Assembly: GCA_016721115.1 (NCBI GenBank)
Contig: JADKIW010000001.1
Location: 4,925,942-4,989,941, forward strand
Reading direction: 5' to 3'
Length of the DNA: 64,000 nucleotides
DNA from: Candidatus Defluviilinea proxima
GTDB lineage: Bacteria > Chloroflexota > Anaerolineae > Anaerolineales > Villigracilaceae
In this document: positions 8,059 through 16,400 of the stretch, one piece after another
Numbering within the stretch: position 1 is the stretch's first letter
Layout of the letters: each line of letters starts with the position of its first letter
Notes under the pieces: model-generated
Database searches by the model: none
The model's input: only the letters and a program-made list of their open reading frames with translations
Told to the model about the DNA's origin: nothing
Program-made: the position numbers and the translations under genes

Positions 8059-8612
8059 CTCCTTGAAATGCGGAATTGAGTCCTGATCTCAGCCATCCAG
8101 TTTTGGATAAGCCGCATCTGCTGAAGGCGAAGGTCAAGGCTTAAATGATTAAAGGTTTGTTCAGGGGGTAGATTTTCGAGCAGACTTTCGAGACGCTCAA
8201 TGACCGATTCGATCTCGGCCAATTGTGCATTGTAGATCAGTGAGATATTTTCAGGTCTATGGAGTTGAGTGAAATACAGGCGCGTGAGGAACTCAAGGCG
8301 GATGGCACGAGAATTCGTGGCAAGCCCCAACTCAAGCCATTCAAAAAAACGCTGGCGTCCCTGCGCAGTGATACGCAACTTCTGGCGTGCAGGAAGTTTT
8401 TCCTGTTCAACGATTTGGGAAGTAATATCGCCACGTTGTTCCAACCGTTTCAAGATGGCATACGCCTGACTCTGACTTAGATGCCAGACGTGACCCAACT
8501 CAATAGTAAGTTGTTGATGCAGTTCATAGCCATGACTCGCACCTGCGATCAGGAATCCAAGCAATGCAAATTCTGGAGAGAGGTTACCGGTATGATGATC
8601 TTTTTTAGGCAT
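8055..8612 (-). CDS. PadR-family transcriptional regulator
   Basis: The 185 residues show the PadR winged helix: FALLGFLIAGASHGYELHQQL, LSQSQAYAILKRLEQRGDI, and a C-terminal dimerisation helix region of the Vir type. It overlaps modA by 4 bp, so it heads the modA-modB-tupB-ATPase unit. A 33-nt perfect palindrome covers its start codon and upstream bases, which points to autoregulation of the whole operon. The ligand is unknown; a Mo/W-responsive PadR is not something I recognise as established. Confidence 0.9.
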   Translation of the reverse strand: MPKKDHHTGNLSPEFALLGFLIAGASHGYELHQQLTIELGHVWHLSQSQAYAILKRLEQRGDITSQIVEQEKLPARQKLRITAQGRQRFFEWLELGLATNSRAIRLEFLTRLYFTQLHRPENISLIYNAQLAEIESVIERLESLLENLPPEQTFNHLSLDLRLQQMRLIQNWMAEIRTQFRISRR

Positions 8613-8640
8613 ATATACTCACTGAGTGAGTATATATGCC
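8608..8640 (-). promoter_or_regulatory. Perfect 33-nt palindromic operator over the padR start codon
   Basis: Two 16-nt arms (GGCATATATACTCACT and its complement) flank one base. The start codon of the PadR-type gene (ATG 8612) lies inside one arm. A bound dimer or dimer pair would block initiation of the mod operon. PadR operators in other bacteria are also dyads with ATAT/ACAT-type half-sites. Confidence 0.75.
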
Positions 8641-8689
8641 TTTCAACGATCTGACAAGGTGAATTATTATCTTATTTCCCCATAAACAA

Positions 8690-8716
8690 AACAGGCGGTT
8701 GTTGCAACCGCCTGTT
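8690..8716 (-). terminator. Rho-independent terminator after tupA
   Basis: A 12-bp perfect stem (AACAGGCGGTTG with its complement, 3-nt loop) is followed on the minus strand by TTTTGTTT. It ends the regulator-tupA transcript before the mod operon promoter. Confidence 0.85.
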
Positions 8717-8723
8717 CGTAAAA

Positions 8724-9674
8724 CTATAAGCCCAAGTCTGCATCGGTCTTATCGGCATCAGGGATAAAGAGTTGTTGTCCGTATGTATCGACGCCAAATT
8801 TGCCAATGACATCCTGTGTGGATAGTTCGGTCATGAATTTGTAAAATGCTATAGCGCCATCGTAATTGATCTTTGGCCATTTGTCATTATTGACCGTGAT
8901 GACATGATATACGTTCAACAACGAGTTATCGCCTTCCATTAAAATTTCAAGTTGCAGGTTGGCCTTGTTGGCAAGGAAAGTCGCACGGTCTGTCAAAGTA
9001 TAGCCAGCCTTCTCAGAAGCGATCGTCAACGATGCCCCCATGCCCTGACCCGTTTCAAGATACCAGGCAGGTTTTGTAGTAGCGGGGTCAAGCTCAGCCT
9101 TCTTCCATAAGCCAAGCTCCTTTGTACTGGTGCCTGATTTATCAGCACGCGCAATGAAAATTGTCTCAGCGGTTGCAATTGCTTTGAATGCATCGACAGT
9201 CGAAAGGCCTTTGATCTTGGCAGGATCAGCCGACGGCCCAACGATGATAAAGTCGTTGTGCATGACAAGCGTACGATCCTTGCCCCAACCATCGGTCATG
9301 AATTGCTTTTCAGCAGACGGCGAATGGACCAACAACACATCGGCGTTGCCTTCCTGCCCCATCTGCATGGCTTGCCCTGAACCCACCGCCACAGTCTGGA
9401 CCGTATAGCCTGTCTCTTTTTCAAAAAGCGGAATCAACACATCGAGCAATCCCGAGTCTTGTGTGGATGTTGTCGTTGCAAGGATCAATGTGGGGTTGGC
9501 GGGTACCGGCGGTGCAGGAACAGACGTATCAGTTGGAATGGCCGTTGGCGCTTCTGTTGGAGCTACAGTTGTAGGTGGTTCCGTTGGCACTGGTGTAGCG
9601 GCAGGTGCACAGGCACCAACAGTCAACATAAAAACGATCAACAAACTAAATAACAAAGACAAACGATTTCTCAT
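8724..9674 (-). CDS. tupA: Tungstate-binding lipoprotein TupA
   Basis: The 316-residue solute-binding protein carries a lipoprotein signal (lipobox VGAC, Cys22), a Thr/Pro-rich linker, then LATTTSTQDSGLLDVL, the TTTS motif that binds tungstate in TupA. GNADVLLVHSPSAEKQFM and FIARADKSGTSTKELGLW are further TupA blocks. It is separated from tupB and the ATPase by the mod genes and transcribed with the oxyanion regulator (9 bp gap). It presumably docks on the TupB permease at 5599-6252. Confidence 0.93.
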   Translation of the reverse strand: MRNRLSLLFSLLIVFMLTVGACAPAATPVPTEPPTTVAPTEAPTAIPTDTSVPAPPVPANPTLILATTTSTQDSGLLDVLIPLFEKETGYTVQTVAVGSGQAMQMGQEGNADVLLVHSPSAEKQFMTDGWGKDRTLVMHNDFIIVGPSADPAKIKGLSTVDAFKAIATAETIFIARADKSGTSTKELGLWKKAELDPATTKPAWYLETGQGMGASLTIASEKAGYTLTDRATFLANKANLQLEILMEGDNSLLNVYHVITVNNDKWPKINYDGAIAFYKFMTELSTQDVIGKFGVDTYGQQLFIPDADKTDADLGL

Positions 9675-9683
9675 TCTTTTCTC

Positions 9684-10658
9684 CTACAATGAAATTTGCT
9701 CTCCGCTGTGCGCAGTGTTATACCCCGTCAACACTGCAAGCGAGTTACGGAAGGTTGATGTCTGCAAATAATCAAGAACTGGTGTGAGAATACTTTCATT
9801 CACACGCGGCAAAACGAGATCATAGCGTTCTTCAAATAACGGAATAAACTCAAGACCATTCTGATGCGCGGCGGCTTGGAGACCAAGCGCTGCATCCGCT
9901 TTATTCGCAACGATCAAATCAGCCGCTTCGGTGTGTGTTTTCACTTCCTTATCATAGCCGTTGATATTTTCAGCTGGGATTTTGAGTCTGCGGATTTCAG
10001 CATCAAACCATAGACGAGTCCCTGACCCCGCATTACGGTTCACAAATCGAACATTCGGCTTGGCCACGTCCGAGATTCTTTTTATGCCCTTTGGGTTTCC
10101 TCCTGCCAACATCAACCCCTGTGTGCGATGCGCCAACGTGACAATTTCCACATCACGATCTGGGAACAAATGACGGACGAATGGCGTGTTGTACTCCCCC
10201 GTTACATCCAACAGATGTGAGCCGCTGATCTGGCAAAGTCCCTGACGGAGATTGACAAGTCCATCGAGCGAGCCGACAGGCATACTCAACAAAGTGACAT
10301 GCTTCTCAAGATGTTCTGCGATGCCTTCCAACGCAAGGTCATGACTGCCTGAGAAAATGACGGCAGGCTTTTTTGTTTTAGGGAGAATAACTTCCTGTAA
10401 GAACAACGCATCTGCTTTGGCGCGATAGAATTTTTCAGTCACCTTGCCCGTCTGGCGAACCTCACTGACTTCGACCAACCCAGCGGATTCAAGCGTCAGA
10501 ATATGATGACGTATCCACGCGGGAGACTGCTTCAAGGTCCGTGCGAGATGCGTGAGCGTGGCGGGAGAAGCCATCAACAGACGGAGAATGTCCATGCGGC
10601 GGGAGTCTGCCAACAGCTTGATCTTGTCAAACGATGAAATAGATTCTATCTTTTTCAT
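9684..10658 (-). CDS. HTH regulator with C-terminal molybdate/tungstate-binding-like domain
   Basis: Residues 1-100 form an ArsR-like winged helix (SRRMDILRLLMASPATLTHLA, WIRHHILTLESAGLVEV). From about residue 118 a periplasmic-binding-protein-like domain follows: SHDLALEGIAEHL, VNRNAGSGTRLWFDAE, and IVANKADAALGLQ (PBP-like family, PF12727 type). Related proteins sense molybdate or tungstate in the cytosol and control uptake or molybdoenzyme genes. Placement directly upstream of tupA supports that role. The HTH is ArsR-like rather than the ModE or excisionase type I would expect. Confidence 0.85.
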   Translation of the reverse strand: MKKIESISSFDKIKLLADSRRMDILRLLMASPATLTHLARTLKQSPAWIRHHILTLESAGLVEVSEVRQTGKVTEKFYRAKADALFLQEVILPKTKKPAVIFSGSHDLALEGIAEHLEKHVTLLSMPVGSLDGLVNLRQGLCQISGSHLLDVTGEYNTPFVRHLFPDRDVEIVTLAHRTQGLMLAGGNPKGIKRISDVAKPNVRFVNRNAGSGTRLWFDAEIRRLKIPAENINGYDKEVKTHTEAADLIVANKADAALGLQAAAHQNGLEFIPLFEERYDLVLPRVNESILTPVLDYLQTSTFRNSLAVLTGYNTAHSGEQISL

Positions 10659-10724
10659 TTCGATTAAGTTTTTCCTTATCAGAGAGTCTACGATTTATGG
10701 AGATAAATGTCAAGTAATTTTTAT

Positions 10725-10753
10725 TTGACATCACCCCCACGCCATGATATAAA
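10725..10753 (+). promoter_or_regulatory. Sigma-70 promoter of the SAM-riboswitch transcript
   Basis: TTGACA (10725-10730), a 17-nt spacer, and TATAAA (10748-10753) preceded by TGA (extended -10) give a near-consensus promoter. The start would fall about 10760, just before riboswitch stem P1. It is divergent from the oxyanion regulator gene. Confidence 0.8.
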
Positions 10754-10771
10754 CCCCAAACAACTTACGGA

Positions 10772-10875
10772 TTTACTCATCCAGAGAAGCTGAGGGACCG
10801 ACCCTGTGACGCTTCGGCAACCGCTAACGACGGTGCCAACTTCGGCAGACCATATGTGTCTGGGAGATGAGAGAT
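10772..10875 (+). promoter_or_regulatory. SAM-I (S-box) riboswitch aptamer
   Basis: The class I SAM riboswitch core is visible: P1 CTCATC (10776-10781) with GATGAG (10866-10871), then AGAGAAGCTGAGGGACCG, the P2 arm, CGGCAACC and GGTGCCAACTTC. The 3' strand of P1 (ATGAGAG, 10867-10873) can instead pair with CTCTCAT (10897-10903), the 5' arm of the following terminator, so SAM binding would favour termination. Downstream are a small secreted protein, a YdeI-like protein and a hydrolase, with metH 2.6 kb further on. Confidence 0.93.
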
Positions 10876-10892
10876 GATATACGCTCTGCGTG

Positions 10893-10920
10893 TCGCCTCT
10901 CATAATGAGAGGCGATTTTA
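10893..10920 (+). terminator. Terminator of the SAM riboswitch
   Basis: An 11-bp stem (TCGCCTCTCAT with ATGAGAGGCGA, one-base centre) is followed by TTTTATT. It is mutually exclusive with the antiterminator formed with 10867-10873. Confidence 0.9.
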
Positions 10921-10958
10921 TTATCATTCATAGGTTCATACTACAAAGGTGAATGGGA

Positions 10959-11237
10959 ATGAAAAAGTCGTTCATCATTACTTCGATCATTGTGTCAGCC
11001 ATGTTGCTTCTTACACAGTTACAACCTGCAATCATTTACTTTGCAGGAGCCGTGGCAGGGACCTTCGGTGTGCGCCCTGTATCACATCAATGTTTTGGTC
11101 TTGTTGTTACGGAGAACGATCATTTCCCGCCTGGTGAAGTTAACATCACAATGATCCTTTTTCATTTTCGGTATTCAGTCTCACACGAAGATGAACGACC
11201 TGTATGTGTAGGCCAGGATATCTGGTACGGAGAATAA
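10959..11237 (+). CDS. Small exported or membrane-anchored protein of unknown function
   Basis: The 92-residue frame starts at ATG 10959, with AAAGGTG 7-9 nt upstream; ATG 10953 is too close to that site. Residues 1-30 are a hydrophobic signal or anchor (MKKSFIITSIIVSAMLLL), followed by a polar region with two cysteines and no family I recognise. It is the first gene behind the SAM riboswitch and so should be induced when SAM is scarce. The next gene starts 6 bp after its stop. Confidence 0.55.
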   Translation: MKKSFIITSIIVSAMLLLTQLQPAIIYFAGAVAGTFGVRPVSHQCFGLVVTENDHFPPGEVNITMILFHFRYSVSHEDERPVCVGQDIWYGE

Positions 11238-11243
11238 CATCCT

Positions 11244-11585
11244 ATGCAAATCGGAGAGACACTTTACGTAACAACCCGTGACGACTTTCGCAAATGGCTG
11301 ATAGCAAATCACCAAGCCAAGAAAGAGATCTGGTTGATTCGTTATAAGAAAGTCACGAAGAAACCGTCTCTTGACTACGTGGAGGCGGTGGAGGAAGCCA
11401 TCTGTTTTGGATGGATCGATAGCATGGAGAAAGGCATGGATGAGGAACGCTTTGCTTTGCGCTTCTCCCCGCGCAAGCCAAAATCGAACTGGACGAACAC
11501 GAACAAGGACCGTGCCCGCAAGATGATCGCCGAAGGCAGGATGTCTCCCGCTGGGAAGGCAACTCTGCCGCCTGATGTAAAGTAG
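11244..11585 (+). CDS. YdeI/OmpD-associated family protein, short form
   Basis: The 113 residues match the N-terminal half of the YdeI family: TLYVTTRDDFRKWLIANH, EIWLIRYKKVTKKPSLDY, ICFGWIDSMEKGMDEERFA and RFSPRKPKSNWT are the diagnostic blocks. Homologues usually have about 190 residues with a second helical part; this one ends at TAG right after GRMSPAGKATLPP. It may be a natural short variant or a truncation. The function of the family is poorly known. Confidence 0.75.
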   Translation: MQIGETLYVTTRDDFRKWLIANHQAKKEIWLIRYKKVTKKPSLDYVEAVEEAICFGWIDSMEKGMDEERFALRFSPRKPKSNWTNTNKDRARKMIAEGRMSPAGKATLPPDVK

Positions 11586-11591
11586 GATTCA

Positions 11592-12536
11592 ATGTATCCA
11601 AAAAGTTGGCGCTACTATCGAAATTCCATGCTACTCTGGGCCATCTTCATTGCTCTTTTGATGTCTGCCGGCTACGCAATAAGGCATCCAATCTATTGGA
11701 TCACAGCTTTGTTACTTTGGTTCTTCCTTAATTCATGTAGGCGAGCGTTCCATTTCGCCCACCCAAATAGACGCTTCGGCTGGATGGCCGTGACCAAGTT
11801 GGAGTTTCGAGAATTGACGTTCAAATCGCGCGATGGGCTGACTCTGTTCGGACGTTTCATCCCAGCCCGAAATCATGCGACGATCATCCTAGTCCACGGA
11901 CTGGGAAGCGCAAACAATGACATGCTGGTGTACGCGGAATTCCTCGTCAACGCCGGTTATGGAGTCTTCATGATCGACCTGCGTGCTCATGGAAGCAGTG
12001 ACGGTGACATATCCACATATGGACTTCGCGAAGCGGACGATGTTGCAGGCGCCGTGGATTACTTGCAAACACGCTTGGATGTGCACGGAGACAAGATCGG
12101 CGTCTTCGGTATTTCATTGGGTGCACAAGCCGCCCTGCGCGCCGCCCTGAAAACGGACAAGATCCGTGCTCTGGTTTTGGAAGGACTCGGCCCAATGATT
12201 TTCAGCGACCACGGCGGCAAGCCTGACTCTTTGATCCGCTGGATACATTACCCAGCCAATTGGTTATATTATCGTCTTTACGAGTTCATGATCGGCGGAA
12301 AGGACTTGGGTGTTTTAGAAGTGATCGGCAAACTTGCACCTCGACCCGTTCTATTGATCGCCAGCGGCGCAAATGACATATACTTCAACCGCCTGTTTTT
12401 TAAAGCCGCGCAGGAACCCAAAGAATTATGGGAACTACCCAACGGCGTTCATGGCGGCGCTATTCTGCAAGACCCGAAAGAATATACAAAACGTTTGACA
12501 GAGTTTTTCAGGAAAGCGTTGGATGTTCAAAGTTGA
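11592..12536 (+). CDS. Membrane-anchored alpha/beta hydrolase
   Basis: The 314 residues begin with two hydrophobic segments (about 12-50), then an alpha/beta hydrolase domain. VHGLGSANNDML holds the oxyanion region, GISLGAQAAL is the nucleophile elbow (GxSxG), GANDIYF supplies the acid and NGVHGG the histidine. It fits the S9/BAAT-like hydrolase group; the substrate is unknown. It is 6 bp after the YdeI-like gene, so the three genes behind the riboswitch probably form one operon. Confidence 0.8.
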   Translation: MYPKSWRYYRNSMLLWAIFIALLMSAGYAIRHPIYWITALLLWFFLNSCRRAFHFAHPNRRFGWMAVTKLEFRELTFKSRDGLTLFGRFIPARNHATIILVHGLGSANNDMLVYAEFLVNAGYGVFMIDLRAHGSSDGDISTYGLREADDVAGAVDYLQTRLDVHGDKIGVFGISLGAQAALRAALKTDKIRALVLEGLGPMIFSDHGGKPDSLIRWIHYPANWLYYRLYEFMIGGKDLGVLEVIGKLAPRPVLLIASGANDIYFNRLFFKAAQEPKELWELPNGVHGGAILQDPKEYTKRLTEFFRKALDVQS

Positions 12537-12567
12537 AAATGATTTTTCTTCCTCCATTAGAAGTGAG

Positions 12568-12620
12568 AGTCCGCTTTAGTGGGCTTCGTAGAATAGCCCG
12601 ACGGTTAAACGTCGGGCGGG
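12568..12620. repeat. Dispersed repeat with CCGCTTTAGTGGG and GACGTTTAACGTC-type stems
   Basis: Two adjacent hairpins, AGTCCGCTTTAGTGGGCT and GCCCGACGGTTAAACGTCGGGC-like, lie between the hydrolase and lipoprotein genes. The same pair of stems, in the opposite orientation, occurs twice in the 56.8-57.3 kb array. Confidence 0.65.
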
Positions 12621-12722
12621 CATGACCCACGCACCCACCCCGCGCTGGAAGATGTGCAAGGATTGAAAGTTTGAACTGGAACGATTTTAAAGGATTGGAT
12701 GTCTCTATGACAGAGGCAAATC

Positions 12723-13409
12723 ATGAATAAACATTACATACAATCCATCCTAAAATTTACTTTGTTGATTGTTACTATCCTTTCAGCGGGCTGTGGACGA
12801 TCAACTCTTACCGCTTCTCCAGAAACAATGGCGGACACTATTACACCACAGCCATTTAGTACTTCAACTTCCGTACCCACGACTCCAACAATTACAGTAA
12901 CTCCCTTACCATGTTACTCTTGGACACAAACACCCACGACGGATCTTGAGAAAATCGCAGAAAATTGGTTTCTATCTAACATTCCTCAAATTCCCGAGCG
13001 TAGTCTGTATCAATTGGTTGACGCAGGAGAAACATGGAGTGCTATTTGCTATCATTATCAATACTTAATATTGACAAATGACACAATAGCTCAAAGTCCA
13101 ATAGAGATATCTTTACATATACTTACGCAATCTGCTGGTCAAGATTATTTTTACATAGACAACGTAATCGTTGCGGCTGTAAACAGTGATATTTTAAGAA
13201 ACAATAATCTTGCGGTTCCAGCTCCCCGAGACCGAAATATTATGACTGTCATTGTGACGGACCCATATATCGATGTTCAAACTGAAAGTCGAATAGATTT
13301 TGTCTTTGAAAATGATATTTGGGAAATTAAATGGTGGGGATACAGGTGGAAGTGTATTACTGGTGAAGATATAGAATGGAAGAATACAGAAAATATATAT
13401 GACTGCTAA
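12723..13409 (+). CDS. Putative lipoprotein of unknown function
   Basis: The 228-residue protein starts with a clear lipoprotein signal (lipobox LSAGC, Cys24), followed by a Ser/Thr/Pro linker to about residue 65. The mature domain has several aromatic and cysteine residues and no motif I recognise. The gene is visibly richer in A+T than metH, which suggests a different origin. Its stop is 16 bp before the metH start. Confidence 0.7.
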   Translation: MNKHYIQSILKFTLLIVTILSAGCGRSTLTASPETMADTITPQPFSTSTSVPTTPTITVTPLPCYSWTQTPTTDLEKIAENWFLSNIPQIPERSLYQLVDAGETWSAICYHYQYLILTNDTIAQSPIEISLHILTQSAGQDYFYIDNVIVAAVNSDILRNNNLAVPAPRDRNIMTVIVTDPYIDVQTESRIDFVFENDIWEIKWWGYRWKCITGEDIEWKNTENIYDC

Positions 13410-13425
13410 TAATTACAGGAGCAAT

Positions 13426-16400
13426 ATGAATAAAAAATATACAAACAGAAAATACCTCGACGCACTCGAAAAGAAAGTCCTCGTTTTCGATGGCGCGATG
13501 GGGACTAGCCTGCAACTGCAAAACCTCACTGCTGAACATTTCGGCGGCGAACAATACAACGGATGCAACGACTATCTCGTCATCTCGTATCCGCAAGCCG
13601 TGGAAAAAGTCCATCGCTCGTTTCTTGAAGTCGGTGTGGATGTGCTCGAAACGGATACCTTCCGTTCCAACCGCATCACGATGAAGGAATACGGATTGCA
13701 AGACAGGGTAATTGAAATAAATGAGACCGCTGCAAGATTAGCGCGTCGATTGGCAGACGAATACTCGACCGTAGCCGATAGACCATCGACCACTGATGGT
13801 CAACGGTCAATGGTCAATGGTCATCCTCGGTTTGTAGCAGGTTCGATTGGTCCAAGTGGCAAGCTCCCCTCCACCAACGACCCCGAGCTTTCCAACGTCA
13901 GCTTTGACGAACTCGTGGATACTTTCCGTGAACAAGCTGTTGGTCTCATCAAAGGCGGCGTGGATGTCATCCTCATCGAAACATCGCAGGACATTCTCGA
14001 AGTCAAAGCCGCCATCATCGGCATCCACAAGGCTTTCGACGAGACTCAAGTCTATTTGCCGATTCAGGCTCAGGTCACGCTTGATACGACGGGTCGCATG
14101 TTGCTCGGCACCGACATCAACGCCTCGCTCGCCATCCTCGAAGGCATGGGCATCGATGTCATCGGTCTCAACTGTTCCACGGGACCCGAACACATGCGCG
14201 AGCCCATCCGCATCCTCGGCGAAAATTCCACATTGCCTGTGTCATGTATTCCGAATGCAGGTCTTCCGTTGAACGTTGATGGACAAGCTGTTTATCCGCT
14301 CGAGCCCGAACCGTTTGCGAATGACCTCTACGAATTTGTGACCAAGCATAATATTTCTGTTGTGGGTGGATGTTGTGGCACGACGCCGACTCATCTTAAG
14401 TTGCTTGTGGACAAGCTGAATCAGACTCCGCCTCCCAAGCGACCGCTTCAATCTACGCCTCAGCTTGCCTCTGCCATGTCAGCGATTGCCATGCGACAAG
14501 ATCCCCCGCCCACCCTGCTCGGCGAACGACTCAACGCCCAAGGCTCACGCAAATTCAAGCGACTCCTGCTCGAAGAAGATTACGACTCGATTTTGGAGAT
14601 CGCCCGCGAACAAGTGGACTTTGGTGCGCACGCCCTCGACATCTCCTGCGCTGTCACCGAACGCGCCGATGAAGCCGAGCTCATGCGCAAGGTCGTAAAG
14701 AAACTTGAGATGGGCGTGGATGTTCCATTGGTGATCGACACCACCGAACTTGATGTTCTCGAAGTTGCGCTCCAGACCGCACCTGGGCGATGTCTCATCA
14801 ACTCGACTCATTTCGAAGCAGGTCGTACCAAAGCCGATAAAGTTTTTGCATTGGCAAAAGCACATAATGCCGCGGTCATCATCATGACCATTGACGAAAA
14901 CGGCATGGCAAAGACCCGTGAACGGAAACTCGAAGTCGCCAAACGCATATACGATGTCGCCGTCAACGAATTTGGTCTCAAGCCTGAAGACTTGGTCTAC
15001 GACGCTTTGACCTTCACCCTCGCCACAGGCGACCAGGAATTTGTCGACTCTGCCATTGAAACCATCGAGGGCATTCGACTCATCAAACAAGAACTGCCTG
15101 GTGTGATGGCTTCGCTTGGCGTGAGCAATTTGTCGTTTGGTTTTGCGCCGCAAGCCCGCCCCGCTTTGAACTCGGTCATGTTGTATCACTGCGTGCAAGC
15201 AGGATTGGATATGGCAATCGTCAATCCAGCGCACGTTACCGCCTATGCCGACATCCCTGCCGAAGAAAAAGAACTCTGCGAAGATCTCATCTTCAACCGC
15301 CGCGCAGATGCACTTCAACGGTATATCGAACACTACGAAAACGTCACTCCAACAACCGAGTCAACTCTTGCCGATCCCACCGAAGGCATGACCCCCGAAC
15401 AACGCCTGCACTGGAAGATCGTCCACCGCAAGAAAGAAGGCGTCGAGGCAGATATTGATGAGATCATCAACCGAAGTAGGGACGGGCAGCTGCCCGTCCC
15501 TACGACCCATGAGGTTGCCGTTCATACCTTGAACAACACCCTCCTCCCCGCCATGAAAGAAGTCGGTGACAAATTCGGGGCGGGTGAATTGATCCTGCCC
15601 TTCGTGCTTCAATCCGCTGAGGTAATGAAGAAGACCGTCTCACATCTCGAGAATTATCTTGAAAAAGTCGAAGGCGTCACAAAAGGCACAGTCGTCATCG
15701 CTACGGTCTACGGCGACGTGCATGATATCGGCAAGAACCTCGTCAAAACGATTCTCGCCAACAACGGCTACACCGTCATTGACCTTGGCAAGCAGGTCCC
15801 TGCGGAAACAATTATCACCAAAGCTGTCGAAGCAAACGCTACTGCGATTGGTTTATCCGCGTTGCTCGTGTCCACATCCAAGCAAATGCCGCTCATCGTC
15901 AACGAACTCCAACGCCGCGGACACAAAATCCCTGTGCTCATTGGCGGTGCCGCAATCAATCGTCGCTTCGGACGTCGAATCCTCCAAACCGAAGGTGGCG
16001 ATTTCTACGACCCGGGTGTCTTCTATTGTAAAGATGCCTTCGAAGGTCTCGAGACGATGGATCAGTTGATCGATACCAATCGGAAACCCGCGCTCCTCGA
16101 ACAAGTCCGCAAAGAAGCGGATATGGAACTCGGACGCGCCAGCGCTAAACCTACCAGTGTTCAAACTTTCGAACGTTCCAATATTGTCCCTGCACCTCTT
16201 ACACTCTCACCTTCCAAGTTCGGTATGCGCGTTGTCAAGAACATGCCACTCGAAATGGTGCTTCAACATCTCAATATCAACGAACTTTATCGCCTCTCGT
16301 GGGGTGCCAAGAACACACACGGAGAGGAATGGACCAAACTCAAAGCCGAATTCGATGCGCGCCTCAATACGATGAAGCGCGATGCCATGCGCTACAAGTG

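Noticed and set aside
12537..12722. Cobalamin riboswitch before the lipoprotein and metH.
   Set aside because: The gap contains only two dispersed hairpins and no B12-box-like sequence.
14545..15333. A 262-codon frame antisense to metH.
   Set aside because: It overlaps the conserved pterin-binding part of MetH and has no recognisable family; it is a codon-bias shadow.
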